From Hyalangium ruber (lineage in GTDB: Bacteria; Myxococcota; Myxococcia; Myxococcales; Myxococcaceae): a DNA stretch of 64,000 nt. This document shows positions 35,624 to 44,877 of this stretch, one piece after another. A model generated the notes under the pieces. It saw only the letters and a list, made by a program, of their open reading frames with translations, was not told the origin of the DNA and did not search any database. Position 1 is the first letter of the stretch. Each line of letters starts with the position of its first letter. A program made the translations under genes and the position numbers. Where the stretch lies: contig NZ_JAXIVS010000023.1 in assembly GCF_034259325.1 (NCBI RefSeq), positions 62,001 to 126,000 on the forward strand. The letters are read 5' to 3'.

Positions 35624-35976
35624 GGCACCCGAGCCTCCTTCGCGCTCACCAACGCCGTGAACAGCGCCAGCCCGAGCGATACCAGGAGGCTCGTCAGCAC
35701 GAAGAAGAGCACCTCCTCCAGCGGCACCTTGCCCACGTACACCCCCAGGTGCCGGCCCTCGCCGAAGTTCCAGATGCCCGCGGAGATGGCCAGGTGGTCC
35801 GCCACCGAGAGGTAACCGCCGATGATGAACGCCGGGGGCAGCACCGCCCTCAGCACCGCCCCCGTGCGCTCCTTGTAGTGGCGCGCCAGGAAGAAGAGCT
35901 GCACGAGGATGACCGGCCCCGTCCAGACCAGCAGGTGCAGCAGATAGGCCCAGCGCGACTCCAAGAGCTCGCTCAT
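35620..35976 (-). CDS. crtYd: Lycopene cyclase subunit CrtYd
   Basis: The 118-residue membrane protein has about three helices (LLHLLVWTGPVILVQLFFL, AFIIGGYLSVADHL, VLFFVLTSLLVSLGLALF). The essential PLEEVLFF motif, of the PxE(E/D) type, is near residue 85. CrtYd forms a heterodimer with CrtYc, encoded just upstream. Together they cyclise one or both ends of lycopene (one end in Myxococcus). WNFGEGRHLG before the motif is typical. Start overlaps the crtYc stop (ATGA). Confidence 0.9.
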   Translation of the reverse strand: MSELLESRWAYLLHLLVWTGPVILVQLFFLARHYKERTGAVLRAVLPPAFIIGGYLSVADHLAISAGIWNFGEGRHLGVYVGKVPLEEVLFFVLTSLLVSLGLALFTALVSAKEARVP

Positions 35977-36287
35977 GGCGTGGCCTCCAGGGCTCGCGCC
36001 AGCCGCGCCCGCGCCCACAGGCCCACCAGCAGCGTCTGCAGCCCGAAGAAGAGGTACTCCTCGAGCGGGAGGTAGCCCAGCTTGATGCCCCAGATGCGCT
36101 CGGGGTCGAAGCCCCACAGCCCCCACTTCACCGCCATGTTGTCCCAGGGCGTCGTCGCCACGTAGACCACCACCAGCAGCAGCCCCATCGGCAACAGGCT
36201 CCGCGCCGTGAACGTCTTGCGGTAGCGCACCGCCAGGAAGGCGATGGGCAACACCACGAACACTGCCAGGAAGCTCGCGTACGTCAT
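35973..36287 (-). CDS. crtYc: Lycopene cyclase subunit CrtYc
   Basis: The 104-residue membrane protein has three predicted helices (FLAVFVVLPIAFLAVRY, LLPMGLLLVVVYVATTPWDN, YLFFGLQTLLVGLWA). It carries the cyclase motif PLEEYLFF near residue 75, along with GLWGFDPERIWGIKLG. It is the first half of the heterodimeric cyclase with CrtYd. The pattern of two small subunits, each with one PxEE motif, matches the split cyclase of actinobacteria and myxobacteria. Its ATG overlaps the glycosyltransferase stop. Confidence 0.9.
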   Translation of the reverse strand: MTYASFLAVFVVLPIAFLAVRYRKTFTARSLLPMGLLLVVVYVATTPWDNMAVKWGLWGFDPERIWGIKLGYLPLEEYLFFGLQTLLVGLWARARLARALEATP

Positions 36288-37411
36288 CCCGGACCTCCGC
36301 TGAGTTCGGGCCACACCGGGGCCATGCGTCCTCCGCGCTCCAGCGCGTAGGTGCGGCCCCTCCAGGTCACCGTGCCCGCGCGCCACGTGGAGCGCAGGAA
36401 TGCCATGAGCAGGAGCGCCTCTCCGAGCAGCCAGGCCGTGGCCACCGTGAGGGCTCCGGGCGAAGGGAGCGAGGGCGAGGGCCGCGTGAGCACCGTCAGC
36501 CGCCACGACAGCAGCGTGCGCACCGTCACCAGCACGCCCGTGGCCGCCGCCAGCTCCCACGAGCCCAGCACCGCCGCCAGCGCCGCCAGCGGCAGCGTCG
36601 GCGTGAAGAGCAGCGGCACCGTCGGGTACAGCTCCGGCCGGTGGCTCGCCAGCACCTGCATCCACCGCGTGAAGCGCTCCACCGCTGGCCGCCAGGAGCC
36701 CATCGGCTCCATCGGCACCAGCGCCGGCACCTCCGCCAGCGCTACCTCCAGCCCTCGCGCATGGAGTCGCCGGGCCAGCTCCAGGTCCTCGCCAATGTGG
36801 TCCCCCAGCGCGCCCAGCTCCTCCATCGCCACCGGAGAGAGCCCCAGCGCCTTGCCACACACCGCCTTGGCTCCCGCGCTCATCGCGTGCAGGGCGAGGA
36901 AGCTGTGGTGGCTGTGCCGCAGCAGGCCCGCCACCGCCCGCGCCACCATGCCCCGCGCACCCACCGGTGTCGGCGCCGCCGTGCTCAGCGCCGCGCCCGC
37001 CTCCACCGGCGCCGCCAGGGCCTCCACCAGCGCGCCCGTCACCGCCACGTCCGCGTCCACCGCCAGCACCACCCGCCCCTGCGTCCGCAGCGCGCCCAGC
37101 GCATATAGAAGGTGGCCCACCTTCCGGTTCGGCGTCGGCGGATCGCTCGGCAGCCAGCGCACCCCCGGCCCCAGCCGAGGCCGGTACGGGGACACCACCA
37201 CCTGCTCCAGCGCTCCCGCGTAGTCCACCGGCTGCGCGAGGTTCTCCAGCTCTCGCTCCGTCGGCGCATCCACCGGCCGCAGCAACAGCACCGGCACCCG
37301 CGTCCCCTTCCCCCCGGCGCGCCGAGGCCGCAGCAGCCGCCCCAGCGCCACCGCGCTGAAGCCCGTGGCCAGCACCGCCCAGGCCAGGCCCACCACCGCC
37401 ACCGGGCTCAT
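36284..37411 (-). CDS. GT2/GT21-type glycosyltransferase of the carotenoid operon
   Basis: The 375-residue membrane glycosyltransferase resembles ceramide glucosyltransferases. An N-terminal anchor (VAVVGLAWAVLATGFSAVAL) is followed by [12 protein letters not shown] and PNRKVGHLLYAL. The acidic motifs DADVAV and GEDLELA come next, then the RFTRWMQ ((Q/R)xxRW) motif near residue 250 and C-terminal helices. In this operon it most likely adds a sugar to the 1'-hydroxyl made by CrtC. The operon neighbour PlsC-like enzyme would then acylate the sugar. The donor and acceptor are inferred from context. It is linked by 4-base overlaps on both sides. Confidence 0.83.
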   Translation of the reverse strand: MSPVAVVGLAWAVLATGFSAVALGRLLRPRRAGGKGTRVPVLLLRPVDAPTERELENLAQPVDYAGALEQVVVSPYRPRLGPGVRWLPSDPPTPNRKVGHLLYALGALRTQGRVVLAVDADVAVTGALVEALAAPVEAGAALSTAAPTPVGARGMVARAVAGLLRHSHHSFLALHAMSAGAKAVCGKALGLSPVAMEELGALGDHIGEDLELARRLHARGLEVALAEVPALVPMEPMGSWRPAVERFTRWMQVLASHRPELYPTVPLLFTPTLPLAALAAVLGSWELAAATGVLVTVRTLLSWRLTVLTRPSPSLPSPGALTVATAWLLGEALLLMAFLRSTWRAGTVTWRGRTYALERGGRMAPVWPELSGGPG

Positions 37412-38328
37412 GAGCGGCTCTCCACGCGCGTGCGGAAGTGCGCCATCCACCGAATGAGCGGCGAGTGGAAGCGGCGGAAGTCCGCCACCTCGCCCAGGGT
37501 GTCCCAGCCGTCCTGCCGCGCCTCCACCCGCGCGTAGAAGGGCGAGGACTCCAGGAAGCGCGGCGCTCCCACCACCGTGTTGCCCGTCCGCAGTTGCCGG
37601 GGCACCCGAAGCCCCCAGCCCGTGAGCTCCGTGGGCGTGCGCTCCAGGCCCGCGCTCCGCTCGCACAGCACCCCGCGAGGCCCCGCCGTCACCCGCACCG
37701 GCGCCACGCCCTCGGGCAGCACGTAGTCCACCACCGTCTCCCGCTCTCCGTGCGTGCGCGCCCAGTGCCACCCGGGCAGCCGCTCGCCCAGCAGCTCCTC
37801 GCCGTGGTTCGTGTCGTGGTAGCCCAACCCCTCCGCGAAGAGTCCCTCGGTGGCCACCTCCAGGCGCGCTCGGGAGCGCGGCGCCATCGGCTGCCACCAG
37901 TGCGGCAGCCCCGGCACCAGCTGCACCTCCTCCCCCATGGGCGTGAGCGGCTCCAGCTCCAGGCTGGCCAGCACCGGCCGGCCCCACGGCGCCGTGCGCT
38001 CCTCCACCACCATGCGCACGCGCCCTTCCTCGTAGCTCAGCGCCGAGTTGCCGATGCGCAGCCGGCGCGGGCTCCCCAGCTCCACCACCGGGTACTCGGT
38101 GAGCACCCAGCGGCGCCGAACCCCCTTGTGGTACAGCGCGAAGTTCACCGCGCAGTGCTCCTGCGGCAGCCCTCCGCGCCGGGCCGCCACCGAGTAGCGC
38201 GGCGAGAAGAGCGAGCCCACCATGAAGATGAACACCGCGCTGTAGTCTCCCGCCGTCACGTCCGCGTAATACCAACGGTACGTTCCCGGCCCGGAAGGCA
38301 GGGGCGGCAGGGCGCTCGACAGGCTCAT
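37408..38328 (-). CDS. crtC: Carotenoid 1,2-hydratase CrtC
   Basis: The 306-residue protein has YRWYYADVTAGDYSAVFIFMVGS at the N-terminus and GYHDTNHGEELLGERLPGWHWARTHG near 175. This is the family signature of CrtC hydratases, which add water to the 1,2 double bond of the psi-end of carotenoids. Length is normal (about 290-330). The start overlaps the crtD stop by 4 bases. The longer upstream reading through crtD is a shadow. Confidence 0.9.
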   Translation of the reverse strand: MSLSSALPPLPSGPGTYRWYYADVTAGDYSAVFIFMVGSLFSPRYSVAARRGGLPQEHCAVNFALYHKGVRRRWVLTEYPVVELGSPRRLRIGNSALSYEEGRVRMVVEERTAPWGRPVLASLELEPLTPMGEEVQLVPGLPHWWQPMAPRSRARLEVATEGLFAEGLGYHDTNHGEELLGERLPGWHWARTHGERETVVDYVLPEGVAPVRVTAGPRGVLCERSAGLERTPTELTGWGLRVPRQLRTGNTVVGAPRFLESSPFYARVEARQDGWDTLGEVADFRRFHSPLIRWMAHFRTRVESRS

Positions 38329-39788
38329 ACCTCGACTCCCCGCAGGTGCTCCGAGGCCATCTCCGCCGCGAAGCTGCCCGATAACATGACCAGCGGCACC
38401 CCACCTCCCGGGTGCGTACCCCCACCCGCGAAGAACAGGCCCGGCCTGTTGCCACGAATGCGCGGCCGGCGGAAGGGGCCAAACTTCCCGTGCGGCAGGA
38501 AGCCGTAGATGGAGCCCCCGGGCGCACCCTGCGCCGCGAGATCCACCGGCGTGCGCTGCCCCAGCACCCGCACCCGCCCCTGGAGCTCCGGGAAGTGCGC
38601 GTACAGCCGCTCGAACATCTGCGCCTTGGCCCGCTCCGCGTTCAACTCCCACCCCTCGGCCGCGCGCTCTGCCCGCGCCAGCCCCGTGGGCAGCGGCGGC
38701 GCGTTCACCATCACGAACAGCCCCGTGCGCCCCAGGGGGGCCATGGAGGTGTCCGTCGCCGAGGGGTTGCACACGTACACCGTCGGATCGCTGGCGAGCC
38801 TGCCCGTGAACAGCTCGTCGAACTCGCGGCGATAGTCCTGGCTGAAGAGCACCGCGTGGTGCGGCACCGGCGGGCGCCCATCCACCTCCAGCAGCAGCAC
38901 GTAGCCGGACAGCGCCAACGCCTCGCCCTCGCGCCGCAGCGCCCCCAGCGGATCGGCGTTCACCACCACGCTGTCGAACCCCTCCGCCGCTCCCTCGGGG
39001 CCCACGCGCCAGCCGCCCTGGGGGTCGCGCTCGTAGCGGGCGTGGACGTTGAGCCGCACCGCTGCGCCCAACCGCCGCACCGCCTGCCCCAGCGCCTCCA
39101 CCAGCGCGCCAATGCCGCCGCGCACATGGTGCGTGCCGTAGGCCCGCTCGATGTGAGGGATGAGCGCGAAGGCCGCGCTCGCCTCGTAGGGAGAGGCGCC
39201 CGTGTACGTGGCGAAGCGCCCCACGTATTGACGCAGGTGCTCCGTCTTGAAGTGGCGCACCGCCAGCTCGTGCAGCGTGTTGAGCCGCATGCCCGCGAGC
39301 ACCGCTCCCACCCCGCGCCGCGCCACCCGCGCCATGAAGCCCGCCATCCCCTCGAAGGGCGCCTCCAGGTACGGCTCGCCCGCGGCCCGGTAAATGGCCT
39401 CCGCCTCCTTATAGAAGGAGAGGATTCCCTTCTGCTCGCTGCGGCGCAGCTCACCCGCGCTGGCCGCCATGCGCTCCACATCCTTATATGCGGTGAAGGA
39501 ACAGCCGTCCCCGAAGCGGTACACGCACTGCGGCTCCAGCTCCGTGAAGGGCGGCAGCAGGTCCAGCGCGCCCAGCCGCTCGAAGGTGCCGCGCACCAGC
39601 GCCGGCATTGTCAGCAGCGTGGGCCCCGTGTCCAGCGTCACCCCGTCCACCGTGACCGCCTGCGCCTTGCCGCCCAGGCTGGCGCCCTGCTCGAAGAGGG
39701 TGACGTCATGCCCCTCCTTCGCCAACAGGCCCGCCGCCGTCAGCCCGCCGATGCCGCCGCCGATGACCGCCACCCGGGTGCGCCTCAT
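38325..39788 (-). CDS. crtD: CrtD-type 1-hydroxycarotenoid 3,4-desaturase
   Basis: The 487-residue FAD enzyme of the CrtI/CrtD family starts MRRTRVAVIGGGIGGLTAAG (dinucleotide-binding fold) with LFEQGASLGGKAQ next. It ends with the family signature GLFFAGGGTHPGGGVPLVMLSG near 455-478. It is the second CrtI-like desaturase of the operon. Its position directly before crtC and its G-rich C-terminal motif favour CrtD over phytoene desaturase. Start ATG 39788 overlaps the mvaA stop. A much longer frame runs back into mvaA, but it lacks similarity there. Confidence 0.87.
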   Translation of the reverse strand: MRRTRVAVIGGGIGGLTAAGLLAKEGHDVTLFEQGASLGGKAQAVTVDGVTLDTGPTLLTMPALVRGTFERLGALDLLPPFTELEPQCVYRFGDGCSFTAYKDVERMAASAGELRRSEQKGILSFYKEAEAIYRAAGEPYLEAPFEGMAGFMARVARRGVGAVLAGMRLNTLHELAVRHFKTEHLRQYVGRFATYTGASPYEASAAFALIPHIERAYGTHHVRGGIGALVEALGQAVRRLGAAVRLNVHARYERDPQGGWRVGPEGAAEGFDSVVVNADPLGALRREGEALALSGYVLLLEVDGRPPVPHHAVLFSQDYRREFDELFTGRLASDPTVYVCNPSATDTSMAPLGRTGLFVMVNAPPLPTGLARAERAAEGWELNAERAKAQMFERLYAHFPELQGRVRVLGQRTPVDLAAQGAPGGSIYGFLPHGKFGPFRRPRIRGNRPGLFFAGGGTHPGGGVPLVMLSGSFAAEMASEHLRGVEV

Positions 39789-41107
39789 CGCCGGCCACCC
39801 TTGCGCCCCGCGACCTCCGCGAGGATTTCGCGCGCGCGCTCCGGCCGGTACACCCGCTCGAGCGACAGCCGCTCGGCGACGACCTCCACCCACTCTCCAC
39901 TGGCCCCCGCCTCGGCGGCGATGCGCCGGGCGTGCAGCGCCATGTGGCCCTTCTGGATGCCCTCGGTGGACAGCGCCTTGAGCGCCGCCAGGTTGGTGGC
40001 CAGCCCCGCCGCCCCCGCCAGCCCGGCGAGGTCCACCGCGCCCTGCACCCCCGCCAGCCGCAGCGCCCGCTGCACGCCCGGGTGCGAGCGCGCCGCCCCA
40101 CCCACCGTGGAGGTGGCCAGCGGCATCTCCACCTCGCCGCACAGCTGGCCGTCCTTGCCCTTCCACCAGGAGGTGAGCGGCCGGTAGGCGCCCGAGCGCG
40201 ACGCGTACGCGTGCGCCCCTGCCTCCACCGCGCGCCAGTCGTTGCCGCAGGCCACCAGCACCGCGTCCACCCCGTTCATCACTCCCTTGTTGTGGGTGAC
40301 GGCCCGGTACACATCCAGCTCCGCGAAGCGCTGCGCCTCGAGGATGGCGTCGCGCACCTCTTCCCCGTCCGGGAAGCCCTCCGAGGCCAGCACCGAGCTC
40401 GGCACCCGCGTGCGCACCTTCACCTTCCGGCGGTCCGCGAGGTTGGTGAGGATCTTCAGCCCCGCGCGGCCCCCGGCCAGCTCGGCCAGCCGCGGCGCCA
40501 GGTCCTCCGCCACGCTGTTGACGAGGTTGGCGCCCATCGCATCGCGCGTGTCCACGTGCAGGTGGACCACCAGCGTGGTGGCATCCAGCACCCGCACTTC
40601 CAGCTCCCGGGCGCCCCCGCCGCGCTCACACATGGCGGGCATCCGCGCGTTGGCCTGCGCCAGCAGCGCCTCCTTGCGCGCCAGCAGCGCCGCGCGGCCC
40701 AGCTCCAGCGAGGCCACGTCCAGCAACTGCACCTGGGCGGTGGTGATGGGTGGATCCGCCTCCACACGGAAGCCGCCCCCTTCGGAGCACAGCCGCGCCG
40801 CGTACGAGGCGGCGGCGATGATGGAGGGCTCCTCCACCGCCATGGGCACCAGCCGCTCCTGCCCGTCGATGATGAAGTTGAGCGCCACCCCCAGCGGCAG
40901 CCCGTGCAGGCCGATGACGTTCTCCACCATCGCGTCCGCGCACGCCTCGTCGAAGCCTCCCAGCCCCGAGCACGCCTCCTGCTCCTCGGGAGACAACCAG
41001 CGCGCCTCCACCAGCCGGGCCCGGCGCCGCTCCGGAGACTGCCGGTAGAAGCCCGACAGCCGCGACGTCCGCTTCACCTCCAGGGTCTTGATCTTGTCGT
41101 CGCTCAT
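39785..41107 (-). CDS. mvaA: Hydroxymethylglutaryl-CoA reductase, class II
   Basis: The 440-residue enzyme makes mevalonate from HMG-CoA (or runs the reverse), supplying isoprenoid precursor. Visible motifs are VEEPSIIAAAS near residue 92 (catalytic Glu), DTRDAMGANLVN near 183, THNKGVMNG near 266 (catalytic Lys) and QKGHMALHAR near 385 (catalytic His). Length and motif order match class II enzymes. Placement between crtB and crtD couples precursor supply to light-induced carotenogenesis, as in Myxococcus. It overlaps both neighbours by 4 bases. Confidence 0.93.
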   Translation of the reverse strand: MSDDKIKTLEVKRTSRLSGFYRQSPERRRARLVEARWLSPEEQEACSGLGGFDEACADAMVENVIGLHGLPLGVALNFIIDGQERLVPMAVEEPSIIAAASYAARLCSEGGGFRVEADPPITTAQVQLLDVASLELGRAALLARKEALLAQANARMPAMCERGGGARELEVRVLDATTLVVHLHVDTRDAMGANLVNSVAEDLAPRLAELAGGRAGLKILTNLADRRKVKVRTRVPSSVLASEGFPDGEEVRDAILEAQRFAELDVYRAVTHNKGVMNGVDAVLVACGNDWRAVEAGAHAYASRSGAYRPLTSWWKGKDGQLCGEVEMPLATSTVGGAARSHPGVQRALRLAGVQGAVDLAGLAGAAGLATNLAALKALSTEGIQKGHMALHARRIAAEAGASGEWVEVVAERLSLERVYRPERAREILAEVAGRKGGRR

Positions 41108-42108
41108 CCCCGCGTCCCCGTCGGAAGGAGTGGCACGCGGACCTCGCCCGTGGGCAGCACCGCCGCGGGCCGGGCCATGGCCGCCGCCGCCAGCGCCAGC
41201 TTGCGCCGCCCCGGCACGTACGCCCTGGCACCAAACACGTCGTAGTCGCGCTCCTCGATGACCCGGAGGATGTCTCCGTAGATGCCGCCCATCAGCCGCA
41301 CCATGCGCTGGCTGCCCAGGCCGGTGAGGTAGGGAACCCCCTGAGCCGCGCTCGCGTAGTAGGCGCGGGCCCGGGCGATCTGGAAGCGCATGAAGTCACG
41401 CCACCGCGCGTCCACCTGCCCCCGGCCCAGGTCCTCCTCGCTGAGCCCGAAGGCCTTCAGCTCGTCGGCGGGCAGGTACACCCGCCCGCGCTCCAGGTCC
41501 TCACGCACGTCGCGCAGGATGTTGGTGAGTTGCATCGCCCGGCCCAGGTCCGCCGCGTACGAGGCCGCGCGCGGCTCGGTACACCCCAGCACCGGCGTCA
41601 GCATCAGCCCCACCACGCCCGCCACCCGGTAGCAGTACAGGTCCAGCTCCGCGAAGCTGGCGTAGCGGTCCTTCGTCAGGTCCATCTCCATGCCGGAGAT
41701 GAGGTCCTGGAAGGGCTGCTCGGGGATTCGGAAGTGGCGCACGCAGTGCTTGAGCGCGGCGAACTCCCCCGCGTCCCAGGGAGACTGCGCCTGCGCGCTC
41801 ATCAGCCGCTCGGCCGGAGAGTCCATGCCCGGCGCCGCCAGCTCCGGCATCGGCAGGTACACCTCGGCCACCATCTGCCGCGCATTCTCCAGCCGCGCCT
41901 TGAGGTCCACCGGCGCCACGCCCTCGCCGCCCTCGTCCACCATGTCGTCCAGCCGTCGGCAGAACGCATACAGCGCGAAGGCCGCCCGGCGCCGCGCGCC
42001 AAACATCAGGTACGAGGCGAAGAAGAAGCTCTTGGCGTGGTGGCGCGTCACCTGCCGCGCGAGCTGGTAGCCCCGGGAGACCAGCGCCATGTCCTCGTGC
42101 GAGTTCAT
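41104..42108 (-). CDS. crtB: Phytoene synthase CrtB
   Basis: From ATG 42108 (334 residues), the product condenses two GGPP to phytoene. Both aspartate-rich motifs are present: FCRRLDDMVDE near 57 and NILRDVREDLERGRVYLP near 195. VTRHHAKSFFFASYLM matches the family N-terminus. The ATG overlaps the crtI stop (ATGA), favouring it over a start further upstream inside crtI whose leader is a low-complexity glycine run. Confidence 0.93.
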   Translation of the reverse strand: MNSHEDMALVSRGYQLARQVTRHHAKSFFFASYLMFGARRRAAFALYAFCRRLDDMVDEGGEGVAPVDLKARLENARQMVAEVYLPMPELAAPGMDSPAERLMSAQAQSPWDAGEFAALKHCVRHFRIPEQPFQDLISGMEMDLTKDRYASFAELDLYCYRVAGVVGLMLTPVLGCTEPRAASYAADLGRAMQLTNILRDVREDLERGRVYLPADELKAFGLSEEDLGRGQVDARWRDFMRFQIARARAYYASAAQGVPYLTGLGSQRMVRLMGGIYGDILRVIEERDYDVFGARAYVPGRRKLALAAAAMARPAAVLPTGEVRVPLLPTGTRG

Positions 42109-43670
42109 GCCGCCACCTCCACCGCCGCCGGGGCGCTCGTGCCCACCGGGCCCGCGACGGGGACATGGGAGAGACCCGCCTCCTTCGCCCACCCGAGCAT
42201 CCGCTCCACCACCAGCCGCGCGGAGATGAGCACCGTGGGCAGCCCCGTGCCCGGCTGCGTGGAGGCCCCCACGAAGAAGAGGTTCTTCACCCGGGGGTCC
42301 TGGTTGCTGGGACGGAACGGGCCGATCTGGAAGAAGTTCTGCGCCAGCCCGAAGGCGCTGCCGTGCATCAGGTTGTACGAGGAGGCCCAGTCATCCGGCG
42401 TGAAGACGCGCTCCACGGCGATGTCGCGCTCCAGGTCCGGATAGCCCAGCTCCGCGAGGCGCTGGAACACCTTGGCCCGCACCTTCGGCCCCTCCACCTT
42501 CCAGTCCAGGCCCGGGTGCTGGTGCGGCACCGGCACCAGCACGTAGACCGAGTCCTTGCCCTCGGGCGCCAGGCTCGCGTCCGTGCGTGTGGGCACGTTC
42601 ACGTAGAAGCTCGGGTCCTCCGGCACGCGGAAGCGCTCGAAGATGTCATCGAACGAGCCCTTGTAGTCCCGGCCGAACACCACGTTGTGGTGGTTCAGCC
42701 CCGGGTAGCGGCGCTTGAGCCCCAGGTAGAGCATGTAGCCGCTCGAGGTGTAGCGCAGCTTCTCCTTGCGCGGCAGCGCGGTGGGCGCGCCCTCCAGCAG
42801 CTTCTGGTAGGCGTAGGGCAGGTCCGCGTTGCACAGCACCACGTCCGCCTTCACCACCTGCCCATCTTCCAGTTGCACGCCCGTGGCGCGCGCGCCCTCC
42901 GTGAGGATGCGCTTCACCGGAGCGCCGTAGTGCAGGTGTACGCCCTCCTCGCGCGCCACCTTCTCCAGCGCCTGGGGAATGGCGTACAGGCCCCCCTTCG
43001 GGAACCAGATGCCCACGCCCAGCTCGGTGAAGGGCAGCAGCCCGTACACCGCCGGCGAGGCAAACGGAGAGACGCCCAGGTACATCGTCTGGAACGTCAT
43101 CGCCGCGCGCAGGCGCTCGTCCTGGAAGTAGCGCCCCACGTCGGAGTACATGCGGCGGTGGGCGCGGACCTTGAAGATCTTCGAGAGCACACTCGGGGCG
43201 AAGTAGTCCGTCACCCCCGCGTAGTTGCGGCCCACGAGGTGGTCCAGGCTGGTGCGGTACTGCTCGCGCCCCTGCGCCATGAAGGCCAGGAAGCGCGCGT
43301 AGCTGCCCGGCTCGAAGCGCTCCAGCTCCTTGCCCATGGTGCAGAGCTCGGAGGTGAAGGTGATGTCCGAGCCATCCCGGAAGTGGATGCGGTAGTTGGG
43401 CTCGCACCGCAGCAGCGTCAGGTAGTCCTCGAGGCGGCGGCCCAGCGCGCGGAAGGTCTCCTCGAACACCTCGGGCATGAGCACGATGGTGGGGCCGATG
43501 TCCCAGGTGAAGCCCTCGACCTTGAGCTGGTTGCAGCGCCCGCCCGGCCCATGCGTCTTCTCGAAGAGCCGCACCTCGAAGCCTTGACGCGCCAGCCGCG
43601 CCGCGGCCGCCAGCCCACCCACGCCGGCGCCCACCACCACTGCCTTCGGCCTTCCGTGCTCCATGGCCAT
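42105..43670 (-). CDS. crtI: CrtI-family phytoene desaturase
   Basis: The 521-residue FAD enzyme has KAVVVGAGVGGLAAAARLARQGFEVRLFEK (FAD fold) with GPGGRCNQLKVEGFTWDIGPTI following. Its C-terminus has LFFVGASTQPGTGLPTVLISARL, the CrtI signature. It desaturates phytoene stepwise toward lycopene. In Myxococcus two CrtI enzymes cooperate, one encoded in this operon and one at the unlinked carC locus, so this gene may do only part of the work. The start is either ATG 43670 or 43664, 10-16 bases after the crtE stop. Confidence 0.93.
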   Translation of the reverse strand: MAMEHGRPKAVVVGAGVGGLAAAARLARQGFEVRLFEKTHGPGGRCNQLKVEGFTWDIGPTIVLMPEVFEETFRALGRRLEDYLTLLRCEPNYRIHFRDGSDITFTSELCTMGKELERFEPGSYARFLAFMAQGREQYRTSLDHLVGRNYAGVTDYFAPSVLSKIFKVRAHRRMYSDVGRYFQDERLRAAMTFQTMYLGVSPFASPAVYGLLPFTELGVGIWFPKGGLYAIPQALEKVAREEGVHLHYGAPVKRILTEGARATGVQLEDGQVVKADVVLCNADLPYAYQKLLEGAPTALPRKEKLRYTSSGYMLYLGLKRRYPGLNHHNVVFGRDYKGSFDDIFERFRVPEDPSFYVNVPTRTDASLAPEGKDSVYVLVPVPHQHPGLDWKVEGPKVRAKVFQRLAELGYPDLERDIAVERVFTPDDWASSYNLMHGSAFGLAQNFFQIGPFRPSNQDPRVKNLFFVGASTQPGTGLPTVLISARLVVERMLGWAKEAGLSHVPVAGPVGTSAPAAVEVAA

Positions 43671-43680
43671 GTTCCGTTCC

Positions 43681-44784
43681 TCAGGCGGCGCGATGCGCCA
43701 ACCGGGTGATGAGGCTGTCCAGCAAGTCCTTCATCCCGCCGCTGTCCGGCAGGGCGTGGAGGGCGCGACGTGCCGCCCGAGAGGCCCGCTCCACCATCCG
43801 CTCGCAGGCGGCGCGGCCTCCGTGCTCTTCCACCAGCGCGCGCGCCACGGCGAGCGCCTCGGCGTCCTTGGCCTCCGGCGCCAGCGCCCACAGCCGCTCC
43901 AGCTCGGCGCGCGCCGACTCACCCGCGCGCGTGTAGGCCGCCAGCACCGGGAAGGTGCGCTTGCCCTGCGCGAAGTCTCCGTCCGAGGCCTTGCCTGCCA
44001 CGTCCGTGTCGCCGAACAGGCCGATCAGATCGTCGCGCAGTTGGTAGGCCAGCCCCACGTGGCGGCCCACGCGCTCCAGTCCCTCGCACAGCGCCTCGTC
44101 GGCGCCCGCCAGCATCGCCCCGCACACCAGCGGCGCGCTGAAGCCGTAACGCGCCGTCTTGAGGGACGCCACGCGCAGGCACTGAAAGAGCGTCACCTCC
44201 GAGAGCGGCGCGTGCGACAGCTCCAGGTCCAGGTACTGCCCCGCCGCAGTGTGCCGACACACCGCCAGGTAGTACTGGCACGTCCGCGAGGCGCCCCGCA
44301 GGCCCGAGGAGAGCATGGCCTCGAGCGAGCGGGCGAACAGGTGGTCGCCCACCACCACGGCCAGGTCTTCGCCTGCTCTCCCAGGAGCAAGCAGGCGATG
44401 GAGCGCCGTGCCTCCTCGGCGCAGTTCGGCCTGGTCGGCCACATCGTCATGGATGAGGAGGAAGGTGTGCAGCAGCTCCAGCCCTGCCGCGAAGCGCCAC
44501 AGCCCCGAAGGTACCGAAGTCGTTCCCCGCGCCAGGCTGTATCCGGCCATCACCAGCGCGGGCCGCACCCGCTTGGCCGGTCGCAGGCTGAAGGCGCGCG
44601 TGCGCTCCATCGCCCGTGTCCAACGTGGGTCTAACGTGGCCTCATCCGGCAGCTCGAAGAGCTCGGCGAGCGAGGCCTCCACCTGCTGCTGCACCAGCTG
44701 CAGCCAGGCCTGCTCCGGCCGAGGCGCGACCGGCGGAGGCGGCGCCGGGGACGGAGCAGGCATCGTGGTGAGGGGTGGCGCCAT
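43681..44784 (-). CDS. crtE: Geranylgeranyl diphosphate synthase CrtE
   Basis: From ATG 44784 (367 residues), the product is a trans-prenyltransferase making GGPP. A Pro/Ala-rich leader of about 35 residues precedes the domain. The first aspartate-rich motif is LLIHDDVADQ (DDxxD) and the second is LRDDLIGLFGDTD. The RPALVMAGYSLA segment also fits. GGAGGA lies 7 bases before the ATG. It is the first gene of the carotenoid operon, with the promoter and operator immediately upstream. A longer reading back to 45396 would cross the promoter and the divergent gene and is rejected. Confidence 0.92.
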   Translation of the reverse strand: MAPPLTTMPAPSPAPPPPVAPRPEQAWLQLVQQQVEASLAELFELPDEATLDPRWTRAMERTRAFSLRPAKRVRPALVMAGYSLARGTTSVPSGLWRFAAGLELLHTFLLIHDDVADQAELRRGGTALHRLLAPGRAGEDLAVVVGDHLFARSLEAMLSSGLRGASRTCQYYLAVCRHTAAGQYLDLELSHAPLSEVTLFQCLRVASLKTARYGFSAPLVCGAMLAGADEALCEGLERVGRHVGLAYQLRDDLIGLFGDTDVAGKASDGDFAQGKRTFPVLAAYTRAGESARAELERLWALAPEAKDAEALAVARALVEEHGGRAACERMVERASRAARRALHALPDSGGMKDLLDSLITRLAHRAA

Positions 44785-44822
44785 CGCTACGTCCTCCGAG
44801 TCTTCGGGAGCTTTCCCTTCAT

Positions 44823-44877
44823 CAGGTAGCGTTTGCGTACAGGTTTTGTCAAGGCTATGTTCAACGTTTGTTGGAAC
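44823..44877 (-). promoter_or_regulatory. Candidate carotenoid operon promoter with CarA/CarH operator
   Basis: On the minus strand a perfect -35 TTGACA (44847-44852) is followed 18 bases later by a weak -10 TACCTG (44823-44828), about 40 bases upstream of the crtE ATG. Immediately upstream of the -35 is an interrupted palindrome, GTTCAACGTTTGTTGGAAC (44859-44877, plus strand). It has GTTC...GAAC outer arms and a CAAC-AAAC-GTTG core. In Myxococcus CarA and CarH bind palindromes at this position, blocking RNA polymerase. The site assignment is inferred; the sequence elements are seen. Confidence 0.65.
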
